Assembly: GCF_009601685.2 (NCBI RefSeq)
Contig: NZ_CP045701.2
Coordinates: 6,324,001 to 6,388,000, forward strand
DNA length: 64,000 nucleotides
Source of the DNA: Pseudomonas brassicacearum
GTDB taxonomy: Bacteria; Pseudomonadota; Gammaproteobacteria; Pseudomonadales; Pseudomonadaceae
Direction of reading: 5' to 3'
The notes beneath the pieces were generated by a model. That model was not told where the DNA came from. It worked only from the letters and a program-made list of their open reading frames with translations, and made no database searches. Below, piece after piece: positions 9,807 to 20,089 of this stretch. Each line of letters begins with the position of its first letter. Position 1 is the stretch's first letter. The translations under genes were made by a program, and so were the position numbers.

Positions 9807-10139
9807 TCACAAGCCTTCGAAATCGAGTTCCACGTCAGCCTGCTGCTTGACGATGCGCTCGAGCATCTCGCCCAATTGTTCTTCGCTCTTGTCGCACATC
9901 CAGCGTTCGCTTTCCTCGTCGTAGTCGAAGTGAAAGCCACCGGAGACCGCCGCCAGCCACAACTGCCGCAACGGCTCCTGGCGACTGAAAATCAACTGGC
10001 TGCCGTTCTCGAACTTGACGGTGAGTACACCGGCGGAGCTTTCCAGGTCGATGTCCAGCTCACTCTCGTCGAACACATCCTCCAGCGTTTGCTGGGTCGC
10101 ATCGACCAGATCGTGGAAACGGGCTTCAGTCAAACTCAT
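9807..10139 (-). CDS. cyaY: Frataxin-like iron protein CyaY
   Basis: CyaY binds iron and regulates iron-sulfur cluster assembly at IscS in the cytosol. The 110-residue protein is the standard length, with an acidic N-terminal helix (TEARFHDLVDATQQTLEDVFDESELDIDLE split over residues 3-32) and beta strands GVLTVKFENGSQLIFSRQ and LWLAAVSGGFHFDYDE. It diverges from lptM-lysA, the conserved pseudomonad arrangement, and is followed by a coupled DUF1289 gene. Confidence 0.96.
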   Translation of the reverse strand: MSLTEARFHDLVDATQQTLEDVFDESELDIDLESSAGVLTVKFENGSQLIFSRQEPLRQLWLAAVSGGFHFDYDEESERWMCDKSEEQLGEMLERIVKQQADVELDFEGL

Positions 10140-10260
10140 TGCGGCAACCTCGAAAATGTCTGCTCATGCTCAAGCGCCGCAAGATACGGACGCTTCCCGG
10201 CGATTGCAAAGGATAACCCACTGACGACAACCAGCGCCGCCGGACGGGCGCCCCGTTGCA

Positions 10261-10289
10261 TAGGCAAGCTGACGGGTGGCCGGTATACT
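10261..10289 (+). promoter_or_regulatory. Candidate sigma-70 promoter for lptM-lysA-dapF-xerC
   Basis: A near-consensus -10 box TATACT (10284-10289) lies about 35 bp before the lptM start. A weak -35 TAGGCA (10261-10266) stands at 17-bp spacing. The weak -35 lowers confidence. Confidence 0.45.
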
Positions 10290-10323
10290 CCGGCGCAATT
10301 AAAGCATTTTCAAGGATTTCGCC

Positions 10324-10497
10324 ATGAAGCGCCTGATCTCTTCCCTTGCTGCGCTCGTCGCGGTTGCCTGCCTCGTGACAGCCTGTGGTCAAAAAGGTCC
10401 GCTGTATCTGCCTGATGACAGCAAGTCCCCTGAAGAACAGGCCAAGTCGTCGCAAGCCAAATCCCACTCGCACGACACCCACACCACCACCTACTAA
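10324..10497 (+). CDS. lptM: Small outer-membrane lipoprotein LptM (LppL/YifL-like)
   Basis: This 57-residue lipoprotein begins MKRLISSLAALVAVACLVTACGQKG. The type II signal peptide has the lipobox VTAC with C21 as lipidation site, followed by the family motif GQKGPLYLP and a hydrophilic His/Thr-rich tail. E. coli LptM (YifL) assists oxidative maturation of the LptD translocon at the outer membrane. It is first in the lysA operon, with 9 nt to lysA. Confidence 0.88.
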   Translation: MKRLISSLAALVAVACLVTACGQKGPLYLPDDSKSPEEQAKSSQAKSHSHDTHTTTY

Positions 10498-10506
10498 GGG
10501 AACGCC

Positions 10507-11754
10507 ATGGACGCTTTTAACTACCGTGGCGGGGAGCTGTTCGCGGAAGGGGTTGCCCTGTCCGCGATCGCCGAACGTTTCGGCACGCCGACCTATGTCT
10601 ATTCCCGCGCCCACATCGAAGCCCAGTACCGGACGTTCGCCGATGCCCTCGAGGGCATGCCGCACCTGGTGTGTTTCGCTGTAAAAGCCAACTCCAACCT
10701 GGGTGTGCTCAATGTCCTGGCGCGCCTGGGCGCCGGTTTCGACATCGTCTCCGGCGGCGAACTCGAACGCGTATTGGCTGCTGGCGGCAGCGCCGACAAG
10801 ATCGTGTTCTCCGGCGTCGGCAAGACCCGTGAAGACATGCGCCGCGCCCTGGAAGTTGGCGTGCACTGCTTCAACATCGAATCCACCGACGAGCTGGAGC
10901 GCCTGCAAATCGTCGCCGCCGAGCTGGGTGTCCGCGCGCCGATCTCCCTGCGCGTGAACCCGGACGTCGACGCTGGCACCCACCCGTACATTTCCACCGG
11001 CCTGAAGGAAAACAAGTTCGGCATCGCCATTGCCGACGCCGAAGACGTGTACGTGCGCGCCGCCCAACTGCCGAACCTGGAAGTGCTGGGCGTCGATTGC
11101 CACATCGGCTCGCAACTGACCACCCTGGAGCCGTTCATCGATGCCCTCGACCGCTTGCTGGCGCTGGTCGATCGCCTCGGCGACTGTGGCATCTACCTGA
11201 GCCACATCGATCTCGGTGGCGGTGTCGGCGTGCGCTATCGCGATGAAGAGCCACCGCTGGTGGCCGACTACATCAAGGCCGTGCGCGAGCGCCTCGAAGG
11301 CCGTGAACTGGCGCTGATGTTCGAGCCGGGCCGCTACATCGTCGCCAATGCCGGCGTACTGCTGACCCAGGTCGAGTACCTCAAGCACACCGAGCACAAG
11401 GATTTCGCCATCGTCGATGCAGCAATGAACGACCTGATCCGCCCGGCGCTGTACCAGGCCTGGATGGACGTCACCGCCGTGCGCCCTCGCGATACCGCTG
11501 CGCGCAGCTACGACATCGTCGGGCCGATCTGCGAAACCGGTGACTTCCTGGCCAAGGGTCGGGAGCTGGCACTGGAAGAAGGCGATCTGCTGGCCGTGCA
11601 TTCGGCCGGTGCCTACGGGTTTGTCATGAGTTCCAACTACAACACTCGCGGCCGTTGCGCCGAGGTGCTGGTGGACGGTGATCAGGCATTCGAAGTGCGT
11701 CGCCGCGAGACGGTAGCCGAGTTGTTTGCCGGCGAAAGCCTGCTGCCGGAGTAA
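10507..11754 (+). CDS. lysA: Diaminopimelate decarboxylase LysA
   Basis: LysA is a PLP enzyme that decarboxylates meso-diaminopimelate to L-lysine. The 415-residue protein has the family length. PLP lysine K60 lies in CFAVKANSN, the HIGSQ loop is near residue 200, the glycine-rich phosphate site [10 protein letters not shown] is near 236, and the second-subunit active-site motif [14 protein letters not shown] is near 340. It is followed by dapF after 4 nt, so the consecutive lysine-pathway enzymes are cotranscribed. Confidence 0.98.
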   Translation: MDAFNYRGGELFAEGVALSAIAERFGTPTYVYSRAHIEAQYRTFADALEGMPHLVCFAVKANSNLGVLNVLARLGAGFDIVSGGELERVLAAGGSADKIVFSGVGKTREDMRRALEVGVHCFNIESTDELERLQIVAAELGVRAPISLRVNPDVDAGTHPYISTGLKENKFGIAIADAEDVYVRAAQLPNLEVLGVDCHIGSQLTTLEPFIDALDRLLALVDRLGDCGIYLSHIDLGGGVGVRYRDEEPPLVADYIKAVRERLEGRELALMFEPGRYIVANAGVLLTQVEYLKHTEHKDFAIVDAAMNDLIRPALYQAWMDVTAVRPRDTAARSYDIVGPICETGDFLAKGRELALEEGDLLAVHSAGAYGFVMSSNYNTRGRCAEVLVDGDQAFEVRRRETVAELFAGESLLPE

Positions 11755-11758
11755 AACC

Positions 11759-12589
11759 ATGCTGCTGCGTTTTACCAAGATGCACGGCCTGGGCAATGAC
11801 TTCATGGTCCTCGACCTGGTCAGCCAGCACGCGCATATCCTGCCCAAGCACGCCAAGCAATGGGGGGATCGGCACACCGGTGTCGGTTTTGACCAATTGT
11901 TGATCGTCGAGGCGCCCAATAACCCCGATGTGGATTTCCGTTACCGGATCTTCAACGCCGACGGCTCGGAAGTGGAGCAATGCGGCAATGGCGCGCGCTG
12001 CTTCGCCCGTTTCGTGCTGGACAAGCGCCTGACCGCCAAGCGGCAGATCCGCGTCGAGACCAAGAGCGGCATCATCGAACTGGATGTGCGCAGCGACGGC
12101 CAGATCGGCGTCAACATGGGCGCTCCGCGCCTGGTTCCGGCAGAAATTCCGTTCCAAGCGCCGGCCCAGGCCTTGAGCTATCCGTTGGAAGTCGATGGCA
12201 ACACGATGGAGCTGGCGGCGGTATCCATGGGCAACCCCCACGCGGTGCTGCGAGTGGCCGATATCAACAGTGCCCCGGTGCATGAGCTGGGGCCGAAAAT
12301 CGAGCATCATCCGCGCTTCCCCGCGCGAGTGAACGTCGGTTTCCTGCAAGTCATCGACCGCCACCGCGCACAATTGCGCGTCTGGGAACGCGGCGCCGGG
12401 GAAACCCAGGCCTGCGGTACCGGCGCCTGTGCCGCCGCAGTCGCTGCGATCAGCCAGGGGTGGATGGATTCGCCGTTGTTGATCGATCTGCCCGGCGGGC
12501 GCCTGTCCATCGAATGGGCAGGCCCTGGTCAACCGGTGATGATGACCGGCCCGGCAGTACGCGTATACGAAGGACAAGTTCGTCTTTGA
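11759..12589 (+). CDS. dapF: Diaminopimelate epimerase DapF
   Basis: DapF interconverts LL- and meso-diaminopimelate for lysine and peptidoglycan synthesis. The 276-residue protein starts at the family N-terminus [15 protein letters not shown]. The two catalytic cysteines are C75 ([10 protein letters not shown]) and C219 ([10 protein letters not shown]), each within its half of the two-fold pseudosymmetric fold. The start at 11759 lies 4 nt after the lysA stop, with GGAG in the lysA end. Confidence 0.98.
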   Translation: MLLRFTKMHGLGNDFMVLDLVSQHAHILPKHAKQWGDRHTGVGFDQLLIVEAPNNPDVDFRYRIFNADGSEVEQCGNGARCFARFVLDKRLTAKRQIRVETKSGIIELDVRSDGQIGVNMGAPRLVPAEIPFQAPAQALSYPLEVDGNTMELAAVSMGNPHAVLRVADINSAPVHELGPKIEHHPRFPARVNVGFLQVIDRHRAQLRVWERGAGETQACGTGACAAAVAAISQGWMDSPLLIDLPGGRLSIEWAGPGQPVMMTGPAVRVYEGQVRL

Positions 12590-12602
12590 GTGAGCCAAAC
12601 CC

Positions 12603-13325
12603 ATGACCGACCAGCCACAGGTTCCAGCCCCACAGCCCGACGAATCCCCCAGCCTGCCAGAAGCCGCCGCCGTGGCGGCTTACCTGGAAGCTTATCCGGA
12701 CTTCTTCGTCGAGCATGAAGAACTGCTTGCGACGATGCGCATCCCCCACCGGCGCGGCGATACCGTGTCGCTGGTGGAGCACCAGATGAAAATCCTGCGT
12801 GAGCGCAACATCGAAATGCGCCATCGTCTTTCGCACCTGATGGACGTGGCCCGGGACAACGACCGGCTGTTCGACAAGACCCGTCGGCTGATCCTGGCCC
12901 TGATGGACGCCAGCACCCTCGAAGACCTGGTCATGAGCGTCGAAGACAGCCTGCGCCAGGATTTCCAGGTGCCCTTTGTCAGCCTGATCCTGTTCGGCGA
13001 CAACACCATGCCGGTGGGCCGCTGGGTGACCCACGCCGAAGCGCAGACGGCCATCGGCGGCCTGCTCACGGAAGACAAAAGCGTCAGCGGCAGCCTGCGC
13101 GAGCATGAGTTGGACTTCCTGTTCGGCGAAGAGCAGCGCAAGCAGATCGGCTCCACCGCCGTCGTCGCCATTGCCCATCAGGGCGTGCACGGCGTACTGG
13201 CTATCGCCAGTCGCGATCCGCAGCACTACAAGAGCTCGGTGGGCACGCTGTTTTTGAGCTACATCGCCGAAGTCACCGGCCGGGTGCTGCCACGGGTCGC
13301 CGGTTCGCTGCGCTCGGTACGCTGA
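12603..13325 (+). CDS. DUF484 family (GAF-like) protein
   Basis: The 240-residue cytosolic protein is typical DUF484: a short N-terminal helical region ([23 protein letters not shown]), a predicted coiled coil around [20 protein letters not shown], and a GAF-like domain from about residue 95. Function is unknown. It is conserved immediately before xerC in many Gammaproteobacteria, and its stop overlaps the xerC start by one base (TGATG). Confidence 0.92.
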   Translation: MTDQPQVPAPQPDESPSLPEAAAVAAYLEAYPDFFVEHEELLATMRIPHRRGDTVSLVEHQMKILRERNIEMRHRLSHLMDVARDNDRLFDKTRRLILALMDASTLEDLVMSVEDSLRQDFQVPFVSLILFGDNTMPVGRWVTHAEAQTAIGGLLTEDKSVSGSLREHELDFLFGEEQRKQIGSTAVVAIAHQGVHGVLAIASRDPQHYKSSVGTLFLSYIAEVTGRVLPRVAGSLRSVR

Positions 13326-14224
13326 TGGAACGGCAACTGGACGCCTACTGCGAACACCTGCGCAGTGAGCGCCAGGTGTCGCCCCACACGTTGTCGGCCT
13401 ATCGCCGCGACCTGGAAAAAGTGCTGGGCTGGTGCCAGAAGCAGAACATCGGCAGCTGGTCGGCCCTGGACATCCAACGCTTGCGCAGCCTCATTGCCCG
13501 CCTGCATCAACAGGGGCAATCCTCCCGCAGCCTGGCACGACTGTTGTCAGCGGTGCGCGGCCTGTATCACTACCTCAATCGCGAAGGCTTGTGCGATCAC
13601 GATCCGGCCACCGGCCTGGCACCGCCCAAGGGCGAACGCCGATTGCCAAAGACCCTCGACACCGACCGCGCCCTGCAATTGCTTGAAGGTGCCGTCGAGG
13701 ATGACTTCCTGGCACGGCGCGACCAGGCGATTCTCGAGCTGTTCTATTCTTCCGGCCTGCGGCTTTCAGAGCTGACAGGGCTGAACCTGGATCAACTGGA
13801 CCTGGCCGATGGCATGGTCCAGGTGCTCGGCAAGGGCAGCAAGACCCGCCTGCTGCCCGTCGGCCGCAAGGCCCGTGAAGCCCTGGAGCAGTGGCTGCCG
13901 CTGCGGGCGCTGACCAACCCCGCCGACGACGCGGTCTTCGTCAGCCAACAGGGGCGGCGCCTCGGCCCGCGAGCGATCCAGTTGCGGGTCAAGGCCGCCG
14001 GCGAACGGGAGCTGGGACAGAACCTGCACCCACACATGCTCCGGCACTCCTTCGCCAGCCATCTGCTGGAATCCTCCCAGGACCTGCGCGCCGTTCAAGA
14101 GCTGCTGGGGCATTCGGACATCAAGACCACCCAGATCTACACCCACCTGGATTTCCAGCACCTGGCGACGGTCTATGACAGTGCCCATCCCAGGGCCAAA
14201 CGCATCAAGGGCGACGAATCATGA
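13325..14224 (+). CDS. xerC: Site-specific tyrosine recombinase XerC
   Basis: XerC with XerD resolves chromosome dimers at dif. The 299-residue protein has an N-terminal SAM-like core-binding domain (1-90) and a catalytic domain with the full active-site set R146, K170, H237, R240, H263 and nucleophile Y272. The conserved [13 protein letters not shown] and [15 protein letters not shown] segments are present. It is the housekeeping recombinase, not a phage integrase, judged by operon position and length. It overlaps its neighbours on both sides. Confidence 0.97.
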   Translation: MERQLDAYCEHLRSERQVSPHTLSAYRRDLEKVLGWCQKQNIGSWSALDIQRLRSLIARLHQQGQSSRSLARLLSAVRGLYHYLNREGLCDHDPATGLAPPKGERRLPKTLDTDRALQLLEGAVEDDFLARRDQAILELFYSSGLRLSELTGLNLDQLDLADGMVQVLGKGSKTRLLPVGRKAREALEQWLPLRALTNPADDAVFVSQQGRRLGPRAIQLRVKAAGERELGQNLHPHMLRHSFASHLLESSQDLRAVQELLGHSDIKTTQIYTHLDFQHLATVYDSAHPRAKRIKGDES

Positions 14225-14925
14225 CCATCGAGTTGATCACTTTCGACCTGGACGACACCCTGTGGGACACCGCACCGGTGATCGCCAGCGCCGAAGCCGT
14301 ACTCCGCCAATGGCTGACCGACAACGCACCGAACCTGGGCGGTCTGCCGGTGGAGCACCTTTTTTCGATTCGCGAACAAGTGCTGCGCGAGGAGCCTGGA
14401 CTCAAGCACCGCATCAGCGCGCTGCGCCGGCGGGTGCTGTTTCGTGCCTTGCAGGACGCCGGCTACGACCAGTGGCAAGCCTCCGGGCTGGCAGACCAGG
14501 CCTTCGAGACGTTCCTGCATGCCCGTCATCAACTGGAGATCTTTCCCGAGGTGCAGCCCACCCTGGAGATCCTGGCCAATCATTTCGCCCTCGGTGTAGT
14601 CACCAATGGCAACGCCGACGTGCGACGCCTGGGGTTGGCGGACTATTTCAAGTTCGCCTTGTGCGCCGAAGACATCGGCATCGCCAAGCCTGACGCCCGG
14701 CTGTTCCACGAAGCCCTGCAACGCGGCGGCGCCACGGCGCAGACCGCCGTACACATTGGCGATCATCCGGGCGACGATATCGCCGGCGCCCAACAGGCCG
14801 GCCTGCGCGCGGTATGGTTCAACCCGACAGGCAAGCCCTGGGATGCCGACCACGCGCCGGATGCGGAGATTCGCAGCCTGACCGAACTGCCGGGGTTATT
14901 GGCAGGGTGGCATGGCCAGCGCTGA
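14221..14925 (+). CDS. HAD-superfamily hydrolase (YigB-like)
   Basis: This 234-residue phosphatase has HAD motif [10 protein letters not shown] with D9/D11, motif II VVTNGN near 125, motif III lysine in IAKPDARLF near 158, and motif [13 protein letters not shown] near 180. YigB of E. coli, in the same position after xerC, dephosphorylates a riboflavin intermediate and FMN; the same role is plausible here but not shown. Its start overlaps xerC's stop (ATGA). It ends the operon, followed by a REP doublet and a terminator. Confidence 0.9.
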   Translation: MTIELITFDLDDTLWDTAPVIASAEAVLRQWLTDNAPNLGGLPVEHLFSIREQVLREEPGLKHRISALRRRVLFRALQDAGYDQWQASGLADQAFETFLHARHQLEIFPEVQPTLEILANHFALGVVTNGNADVRRLGLADYFKFALCAEDIGIAKPDARLFHEALQRGGATAQTAVHIGDHPGDDIAGAQQAGLRAVWFNPTGKPWDADHAPDAEIRSLTELPGLLAGWHGQR

Positions 14926-14948
14926 TCCCTACCCTGTAGCCACTACAT

Positions 14949-15046
14949 CCCTCTGTGGGAGCGAGCTTGCTCGCGAAGACGGTCTCATACTCGACAAATG
15001 AGCTGACTGATAGACCGCTTTCGCGAGCAAGCCCGCTCCCACAGGG
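14949..15046. repeat. REP doublet (REPIN) of the GTGGGAGCGAGC family
   Basis: A left arm CCTCTGTGGGAGCGAGC...TCGCGAAG and a right arm TTCGCGAGCAAGCCCGCTCC...CAGGG are separated by about 45 bp, downstream of the HAD gene. Confidence 0.85.
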
Positions 15047-15081
15047 ACTGCGCCGGGCCTGAAAATGGAATCGCGCCCATG

Positions 15082-15112
15082 AAAAAAGCCCGCAGCGACG
15101 GCGGGCTTTTTC
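15082..15112. terminator. Bidirectional terminator between the xerC operon and sutA
   Basis: The stem GCCCGC / GCGGGC with a 7-nt loop is flanked by six A and five T residues, so it works on both strands between convergent genes. Confidence 0.85.
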
Positions 15113-15133
15113 AGCAAGCAATGAAGCCGGTAC

Positions 15134-15457
15134 TCAGATTGGGCGGCTGCCGTACTTGTTGTCAGGCTTCTTGGGCGGATCAGCGACCACATTGGCCTCC
15201 ACTTCCTGCACCTTACCGCCCCTGGCCAGGAATTCCTCCATGGCCTTGGCGAGCGCATCACGCTCCTTGTTCTTGGCCTCTACGCTCGGCAACTCGTCGA
15301 CCGACACGGCCGCCTTGGCCTTGCCTTTGGCGGTAGGAACCGGAACATCGGCCCCATCGTCATCGGCAACGTCTTCCGCCGCCGCTTCAAGGCCTTCTTC
15401 GGCCTCGTCTTCGTCGCCTACTTCGAGGTCGTCGTTTTCCAGATCATCGTCGCTCAT
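15134..15457 (-). CDS. sutA: RNA polymerase-binding regulator SutA
   Basis: SutA is a small, mostly disordered protein that in P. aeruginosa binds RNA polymerase and boosts expression during slow growth. The 107-residue product has an extremely acidic N-terminus (MSDDDLENDDLEVGDEDEAE), an Ala/Lys linker, a helix ELPSVEAKNKERDALAKAME and the conserved C-terminal EFLARGGKVQEV ... DNKYGSRPI. It lies between a convergent HAD gene and a codirectional YjbQ-like gene, matching the P. aeruginosa locus. Confidence 0.92.
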   Translation of the reverse strand: MSDDDLENDDLEVGDEDEAEEGLEAAAEDVADDDGADVPVPTAKGKAKAAVSVDELPSVEAKNKERDALAKAMEEFLARGGKVQEVEANVVADPPKKPDNKYGSRPI

Positions 15458-15559
15458 GTTCTACCTCATGACTTGCGAAAAGCAGATTAGTTATAGCCCA
15501 GCTTCGCCATCTGTTCGAAGGCTGCCAGAAAAAATTCAACATCCGCCGGCAACCAGCGG

Positions 15560-15985
15560 TTATGCCCCTTCACCGTACAAGGTGGCGAGGACTTTACGAG
15601 CACCGCCGTGATCACGGTGCTCGCCCAGATAAACACCTTGCCAGGTTCCCAATGCCAACCGTCCTGCCGTGACCGGCAGGCTGAGCTGGCAACCGAGCAC
15701 GCTGGCCTTGAAGTGCGCCGGGAGGTCGTCCAGGCCTTCGTCGTTGTGCTCATAATCGGCGGTTCCTTGTGGGATCAGCCGATTGAAAAATCGTTCGAAG
15801 TCTCGACGTACCGCCGGATCGGCGTTCTCGTTGATGGTCAACGAGGCCGAGGTATGCTGCAGCCACAGATGCAACAGACCGACACGACACGCCTGGAGTT
15901 CAGGCAGGCCGGCAAGCAACTCGTCCGTCACCAGATGAAAGCCCCGAGGCCTTGCCCGCAGGGTTATCAGCGTCTGTTGCCACAT
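15560..15985 (-). CDS. YjbQ/UPF0047 family protein
   Basis: The 141-residue cytosolic protein contains [19 protein letters not shown] and the C-terminal [16 protein letters not shown], hallmarks of the UPF0047/YjbQ fold. E. coli YjbQ shows weak thiamine-phosphate synthase activity in complementation; its physiological role is unknown. The ATG at 15985 begins MWQQTLITL, the family N-terminus, so an ATG nine codons upstream is not used. About 100 bp separate it from sutA. Confidence 0.9.
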   Translation of the reverse strand: MWQQTLITLRARPRGFHLVTDELLAGLPELQACRVGLLHLWLQHTSASLTINENADPAVRRDFERFFNRLIPQGTADYEHNDEGLDDLPAHFKASVLGCQLSLPVTAGRLALGTWQGVYLGEHRDHGGARKVLATLYGEGA

Positions 15986-16155
15986 ACAGATCTCCGCACG
16001 TTCGGCGCGCATTCTAGCGCGCTCTGGGAAAAAACAAAGGGCCTAATATTCTTGCTTCGGTGTAAGCCTTTGGCGGTATAAAAACCTGTGTCGCATCCAC
16101 AACAAAAGGCGTCGGAAAAACCGCTGCACCTTGTGAGCAATGACAAATTCCAGAC

Positions 16156-16187
16156 AAAAAAATGCCCGGCGAACCGGGCATTTTTTA
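16156..16187 (-). terminator. Rho-independent terminator of glnK-amtB
   Basis: The stem AAATGCCCGG / CCGGGCATTT with a CGAA loop is flanked by A and T runs. It lies 11 bp after the amtB stop. Confidence 0.92.
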
Positions 16188-16197
16188 TTGCGTGTGC

Positions 16198-17523
16198 TTA
16201 CAGGTTGTAACCACGCTCGTTGTGCTGGGCCAGGTCCAGGCCCACGGCTTCTTCTTCCTCGGAGACACGCAGACCCATGACGGCGTCCAGGACCTTGAGG
16301 ATGATGAAGGTGACGATCGCGGTATAGATCACCGTGAAACCCACGCCCTTGAATTGAATCCACACCTGCGCACCGATATCGGTCACGGTGCCGAAGCCAC
16401 CCAGGGCTGGTGCTGCGAACACACCGGTCAGGATCGCGCCGAGGATACCGCCGATGCCGTGCACGCCGAAGGCGTCCAGGGAGTCGTCGTAGCCGAGTTT
16501 GCGCTTGAGGGTGGTGGCGCAGAAGAAGCACACCACGCCCGCTGCCAGGCCAATGACCAGGGCGCCCATTGGGCCCACGGTGCCGGCAGCCGGGGTGATG
16601 GCAACCAGGCCGGCCACCACGCCCGAGGCGATGCCCAGTGCGCTTGGCTTGCCATGGGTGATCCACTCGGCAAACATCCAGCCCAGCGCCGCCGCAGCGG
16701 TCGCGATCTGGGTCACCAGCATCGCCATGCCGGCGGTGCCGTTGGCCGCGATGGCGGAGCCGGCGTTGAAGCCGAACCAGCCGACCCACAGCATGGCCGC
16801 GCCCATCAGGGTGTAACCCAGGTTATGCGGCGCCATCGGAGTAGTCGGGAAGCCCTTGCGCTTGCCCAGTACCAGGCACGCCACCAGGCCAGCAATACCA
16901 GCGTTGATGTGCACCACGGTGCCGCCGGCGAAGTCCAGCACGCCCCAGTCCCACATCAGGCCGCCGTTGCCGGACCAGACCATGTGGGCAATCGGTGCAT
17001 ACACCAGGGTGAACCACACGGCCATGAAGATCAGCATGGCGGAGAACTTCATCCGCTCGGCAAACGCGCCGACGATCAGGGCCGGGGTGATGATGGCGAA
17101 CGTCATCTGGAAGGTGATGAACACCGCTTCAGGGAACAGGCCAGTCAGGCTATCGGGCGTGAGGCCCGCCAGGAATGCCTTGTTCAGACCCCCGACGAAC
17201 GAATTGAAGTTGACGACGCCCTGCTCCATCCCCGTGGTGTCGAACGCAATGCTGTAGCCGTAAATGACCCACAGAATGCTGATCAGACCGGTAATGGCAA
17301 AGCATTGCATCATCACCGAAAGAATGTTTTTCGACCGAACCATGCCGCCGTAGAACAGCGCCAGGCCGGGAATGGTCATGAACAGTACAAGAATCGTGGC
17401 CGTGAGCATCCAGGCGGTGTCGCCGGAGTTCAGGACTGGGGCTGCCGCTTCTTCTGCCATGGCCAGGCCAGGCATTGCGAAGGACAACAGGGCTCCTAGC
17501 CCTGCGAATTTACGCAGAGTCAT
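16198..17523 (-). CDS. amtB: Ammonium transporter AmtB
   Basis: AmtB is a trimeric inner-membrane ammonium channel. The 441-residue protein has a cleavable-looking signal sequence (1-23, ending GLAMAEE), then eleven hydrophobic segments. The first begins WMLTATILVLFMTIPGLALF, and conserved GGTVVHINAGIAGLVACLVLG and FGVHGIGGILGAILTG carry the two pore histidines. It follows glnK by 33 bp, the standard pair in which GlnK plugs AmtB when nitrogen is sufficient. Confidence 0.97.
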   Translation of the reverse strand: MTLRKFAGLGALLSFAMPGLAMAEEAAAPVLNSGDTAWMLTATILVLFMTIPGLALFYGGMVRSKNILSVMMQCFAITGLISILWVIYGYSIAFDTTGMEQGVVNFNSFVGGLNKAFLAGLTPDSLTGLFPEAVFITFQMTFAIITPALIVGAFAERMKFSAMLIFMAVWFTLVYAPIAHMVWSGNGGLMWDWGVLDFAGGTVVHINAGIAGLVACLVLGKRKGFPTTPMAPHNLGYTLMGAAMLWVGWFGFNAGSAIAANGTAGMAMLVTQIATAAAALGWMFAEWITHGKPSALGIASGVVAGLVAITPAAGTVGPMGALVIGLAAGVVCFFCATTLKRKLGYDDSLDAFGVHGIGGILGAILTGVFAAPALGGFGTVTDIGAQVWIQFKGVGFTVIYTAIVTFIILKVLDAVMGLRVSEEEEAVGLDLAQHNERGYNL

Positions 17524-17556
17524 ATTGTTTTCTCCTGGGGCGTTGGGTTTGGCGGC

Positions 17557-18309
<753 letters not shown>

Positions 18310-18570
18310 ATGCTTGCGCCCAAAGACCTCCTCGACGCCCTGAGCGGCCACGCCTCCCGCCTCTTGAGTGGCGACACGCCGCTGCCCAAAAGCGAAATCG
18401 AAAGCCAGTTCAAGGCCCTGCTGCAAAGCGGCTTCAGCAAACTGGACCTGGTGAGCCGGGAAGAATTCGACAGCCAGATGGTTGTGCTGGCCCGGACCCG
18501 GGCGCGGCTCGAAAGCCTGGAGGCCAAGGTCGCGGAGTTGGAGGCGAAGGTAAATCCACCTACCGAATAA
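18310..18570 (+). CDS. ubiK: Ubiquinone biosynthesis accessory factor UbiK (YqiC)
   Basis: The 86-residue protein has the BMFP/YqiC architecture: an N-terminal amphipathic region (LAPKDLLDALSGHASRLL), then a C-terminal coiled coil (FDSQMVVLARTRARLESLEAK) that trimerises. UbiK is needed for efficient aerobic ubiquinone synthesis with UbiJ. It diverges from glnK, as in other pseudomonads, and is followed by an AT-rich stretch. Confidence 0.92.
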   Translation: MLAPKDLLDALSGHASRLLSGDTPLPKSEIESQFKALLQSGFSKLDLVSREEFDSQMVVLARTRARLESLEAKVAELEAKVNPPTE

Positions 18571-18938
18571 CCTTCCTTGCAGGGGTGGCCGAAGGCTGCG
18601 ATTTGCTGTCTCGCCCTATTGCCCCCCCTATTGCCGCGCAAAGTTGGCGTTCCCGTGTACAAGGCCGTGCGTATTCTAATGGTGCCGGGGAGGCCCCCCA
18701 TCGCCCGTTCAAATGATCATGCCCGGCAGGCCTAAACCAAATACTTTCTAGTAGCCTATCGCCATTGCATTTTTACACCGCCGTGCTATACAACGCTGGT
18801 TAACGTGCTATTTGCTGTTGAACATCGGTTTACGATCATGCTTAAAACTACATGAAGACACGGCTAGTGGGCTAATATTCGTCAACCCTATAAGTCTGGT
18901 AGTACCTGGAACGTCAAAAAATTAAACACGGAGATTCA
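18571..18938. other. Intergenic region between ubiK and the TylF-like gene; right half AT-rich
   Basis: The first 150 bp have backbone composition and include a short tandem CCCTATTGCCC-like repeat near 18620 and a GC hairpin GGGGAGGCCCCCC near 18688. From about 18720 the sequence becomes markedly AT-richer and stays so through the following gene, marking the edge of a foreign segment. I see no gene here. Confidence 0.6.
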
Positions 18939-19811
18939 ATGACTCTACCTGACGATTTTTCCCCTGATAAGTATTTAGAGTTACACCCCGATGTGCTTAA
19001 GGCAGGATTAAATCCAGCACTGCATTACTTGAAATTCGGCATACCGGAAGGACGAGCTTACAAGGGTGCCGCACGTTATATTGAAAAAAAATATAACCCA
19101 TTACACCCAAAAATTGATGAAACCTATAATCACGATGGGTTGGCCTCCAGACACAACCATGACTTCATGATTGATCCCGCTTACAGGACCGCCTATGGTC
19201 GCGGCGTAGCTGCCGCGGGCATGGATTACAAATGGTTCTGGAGAGTTCATGTTGGGCTTTGGGCCGCGAGATCTGCTGCGAAACTCACAGGTGACTTCGT
19301 GGAGTGCGGTGTCAATCGTGGATTCTTAAGTTCCGCTATTATGCATGACTTGGACTGGAACAAGACCAACAGAGTCTTTTATCTCTTAGACACTTTTGCT
19401 GGCCTCGATGAGCGTTATCTATCAGATGAAGAACGGGAGGGTGGTGTGTCTGAGCGTAACCGCAGAGAGATAACCTCCGGTTTCTATACAACCAATCTCG
19501 AGTCAGTGAAAAAAAATTTTGCAGAGTGGCCAAGAGCAACCATTATTCAGGGCAGCATTCCGGACACGCTCCCCCAAATTGATTCGACCCGAATTGCATT
19601 CCTGCACATTGACTTGAACTGCACGATTCCTGAAGTGGCGGCCATTGATTACTTGTGGGATCGCTTGGTACCTAATGCGTTTATTTTGTTGGATGATTAC
19701 GCCTACTTTGGCTATCAGCCGCAAAAAGAAGGCATGGATCAATGGGCAGAAAAAATGAATTTGTCGATTTTGAGTTTGCCTACCGGTCAAGGTCTCTTGA
19801 TCAAGCCTTGA
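18939..19811 (+). CDS. TylF/MycF-like methyltransferase with N-terminal HYxxxGxxEGR module
   Basis: The 290-residue protein has two parts. Residues 1-42 (FSPDKYLELHPDVLK, then NPALHYLKFGIPEGRAY) match a short module commonly seen beside or within bacterial glycosyltransferases. From about 95 on the sequence looks like the TylF/macrocin O-methyltransferase family: GDFVECGVNRGFLS (SAM site), VFYLLDTFAGLDERY, IIQGSIPDTLP, IAFLHIDLNC and FILLDDYAYFGY with metal-ligand-like aspartates. A sugar or glycan O-methyltransferase is a reasonable inference; the substrate is unknown. Composition is clearly AT-richer than its neighbours, with no glycan cluster around it, so it looks horizontally acquired. 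The start has GGAGA upstream. Confidence 0.75.
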   Translation: MTLPDDFSPDKYLELHPDVLKAGLNPALHYLKFGIPEGRAYKGAARYIEKKYNPLHPKIDETYNHDGLASRHNHDFMIDPAYRTAYGRGVAAAGMDYKWFWRVHVGLWAARSAAKLTGDFVECGVNRGFLSSAIMHDLDWNKTNRVFYLLDTFAGLDERYLSDEEREGGVSERNRREITSGFYTTNLESVKKNFAEWPRATIIQGSIPDTLPQIDSTRIAFLHIDLNCTIPEVAAIDYLWDRLVPNAFILLDDYAYFGYQPQKEGMDQWAEKMNLSILSLPTGQGLLIKP

Positions 19812-20089
19812 GCTCGTATGAGGGAGATACGTCCAAGCATATGAGTAACAAAACTCTCGGTATCTATTGAGCATTCAGGTAGCGGCGGTCCGAGAGACTG
19901 CCCTCCCTTATCCCTCCCCCGGCAACGTTTCCGACGCCAAGGTTAGAGTGAGGAAAAATTTTTCTACGCGTCATTCATTTGTAACATCCGGTCCATATTT
20001 GACGGCTGCATCCTCACGCTAACTCGCCATATCGCTACTACCCTTCCAGAACCGCAGGACGCGGTTTGCCCCCACCAAAGGAACTATCC

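Noticed and set aside
13325..14224. A phage or island integrase
   Set aside because: The tyrosine recombinase is in the conserved lysA-dapF-DUF484-xerC operon and is the housekeeping XerC.
16162..17499. Long ORF antisense to amtB
   Set aside because: Composition is skewed to His/Gln/Asp and there is no homology signal; amtB is certain.
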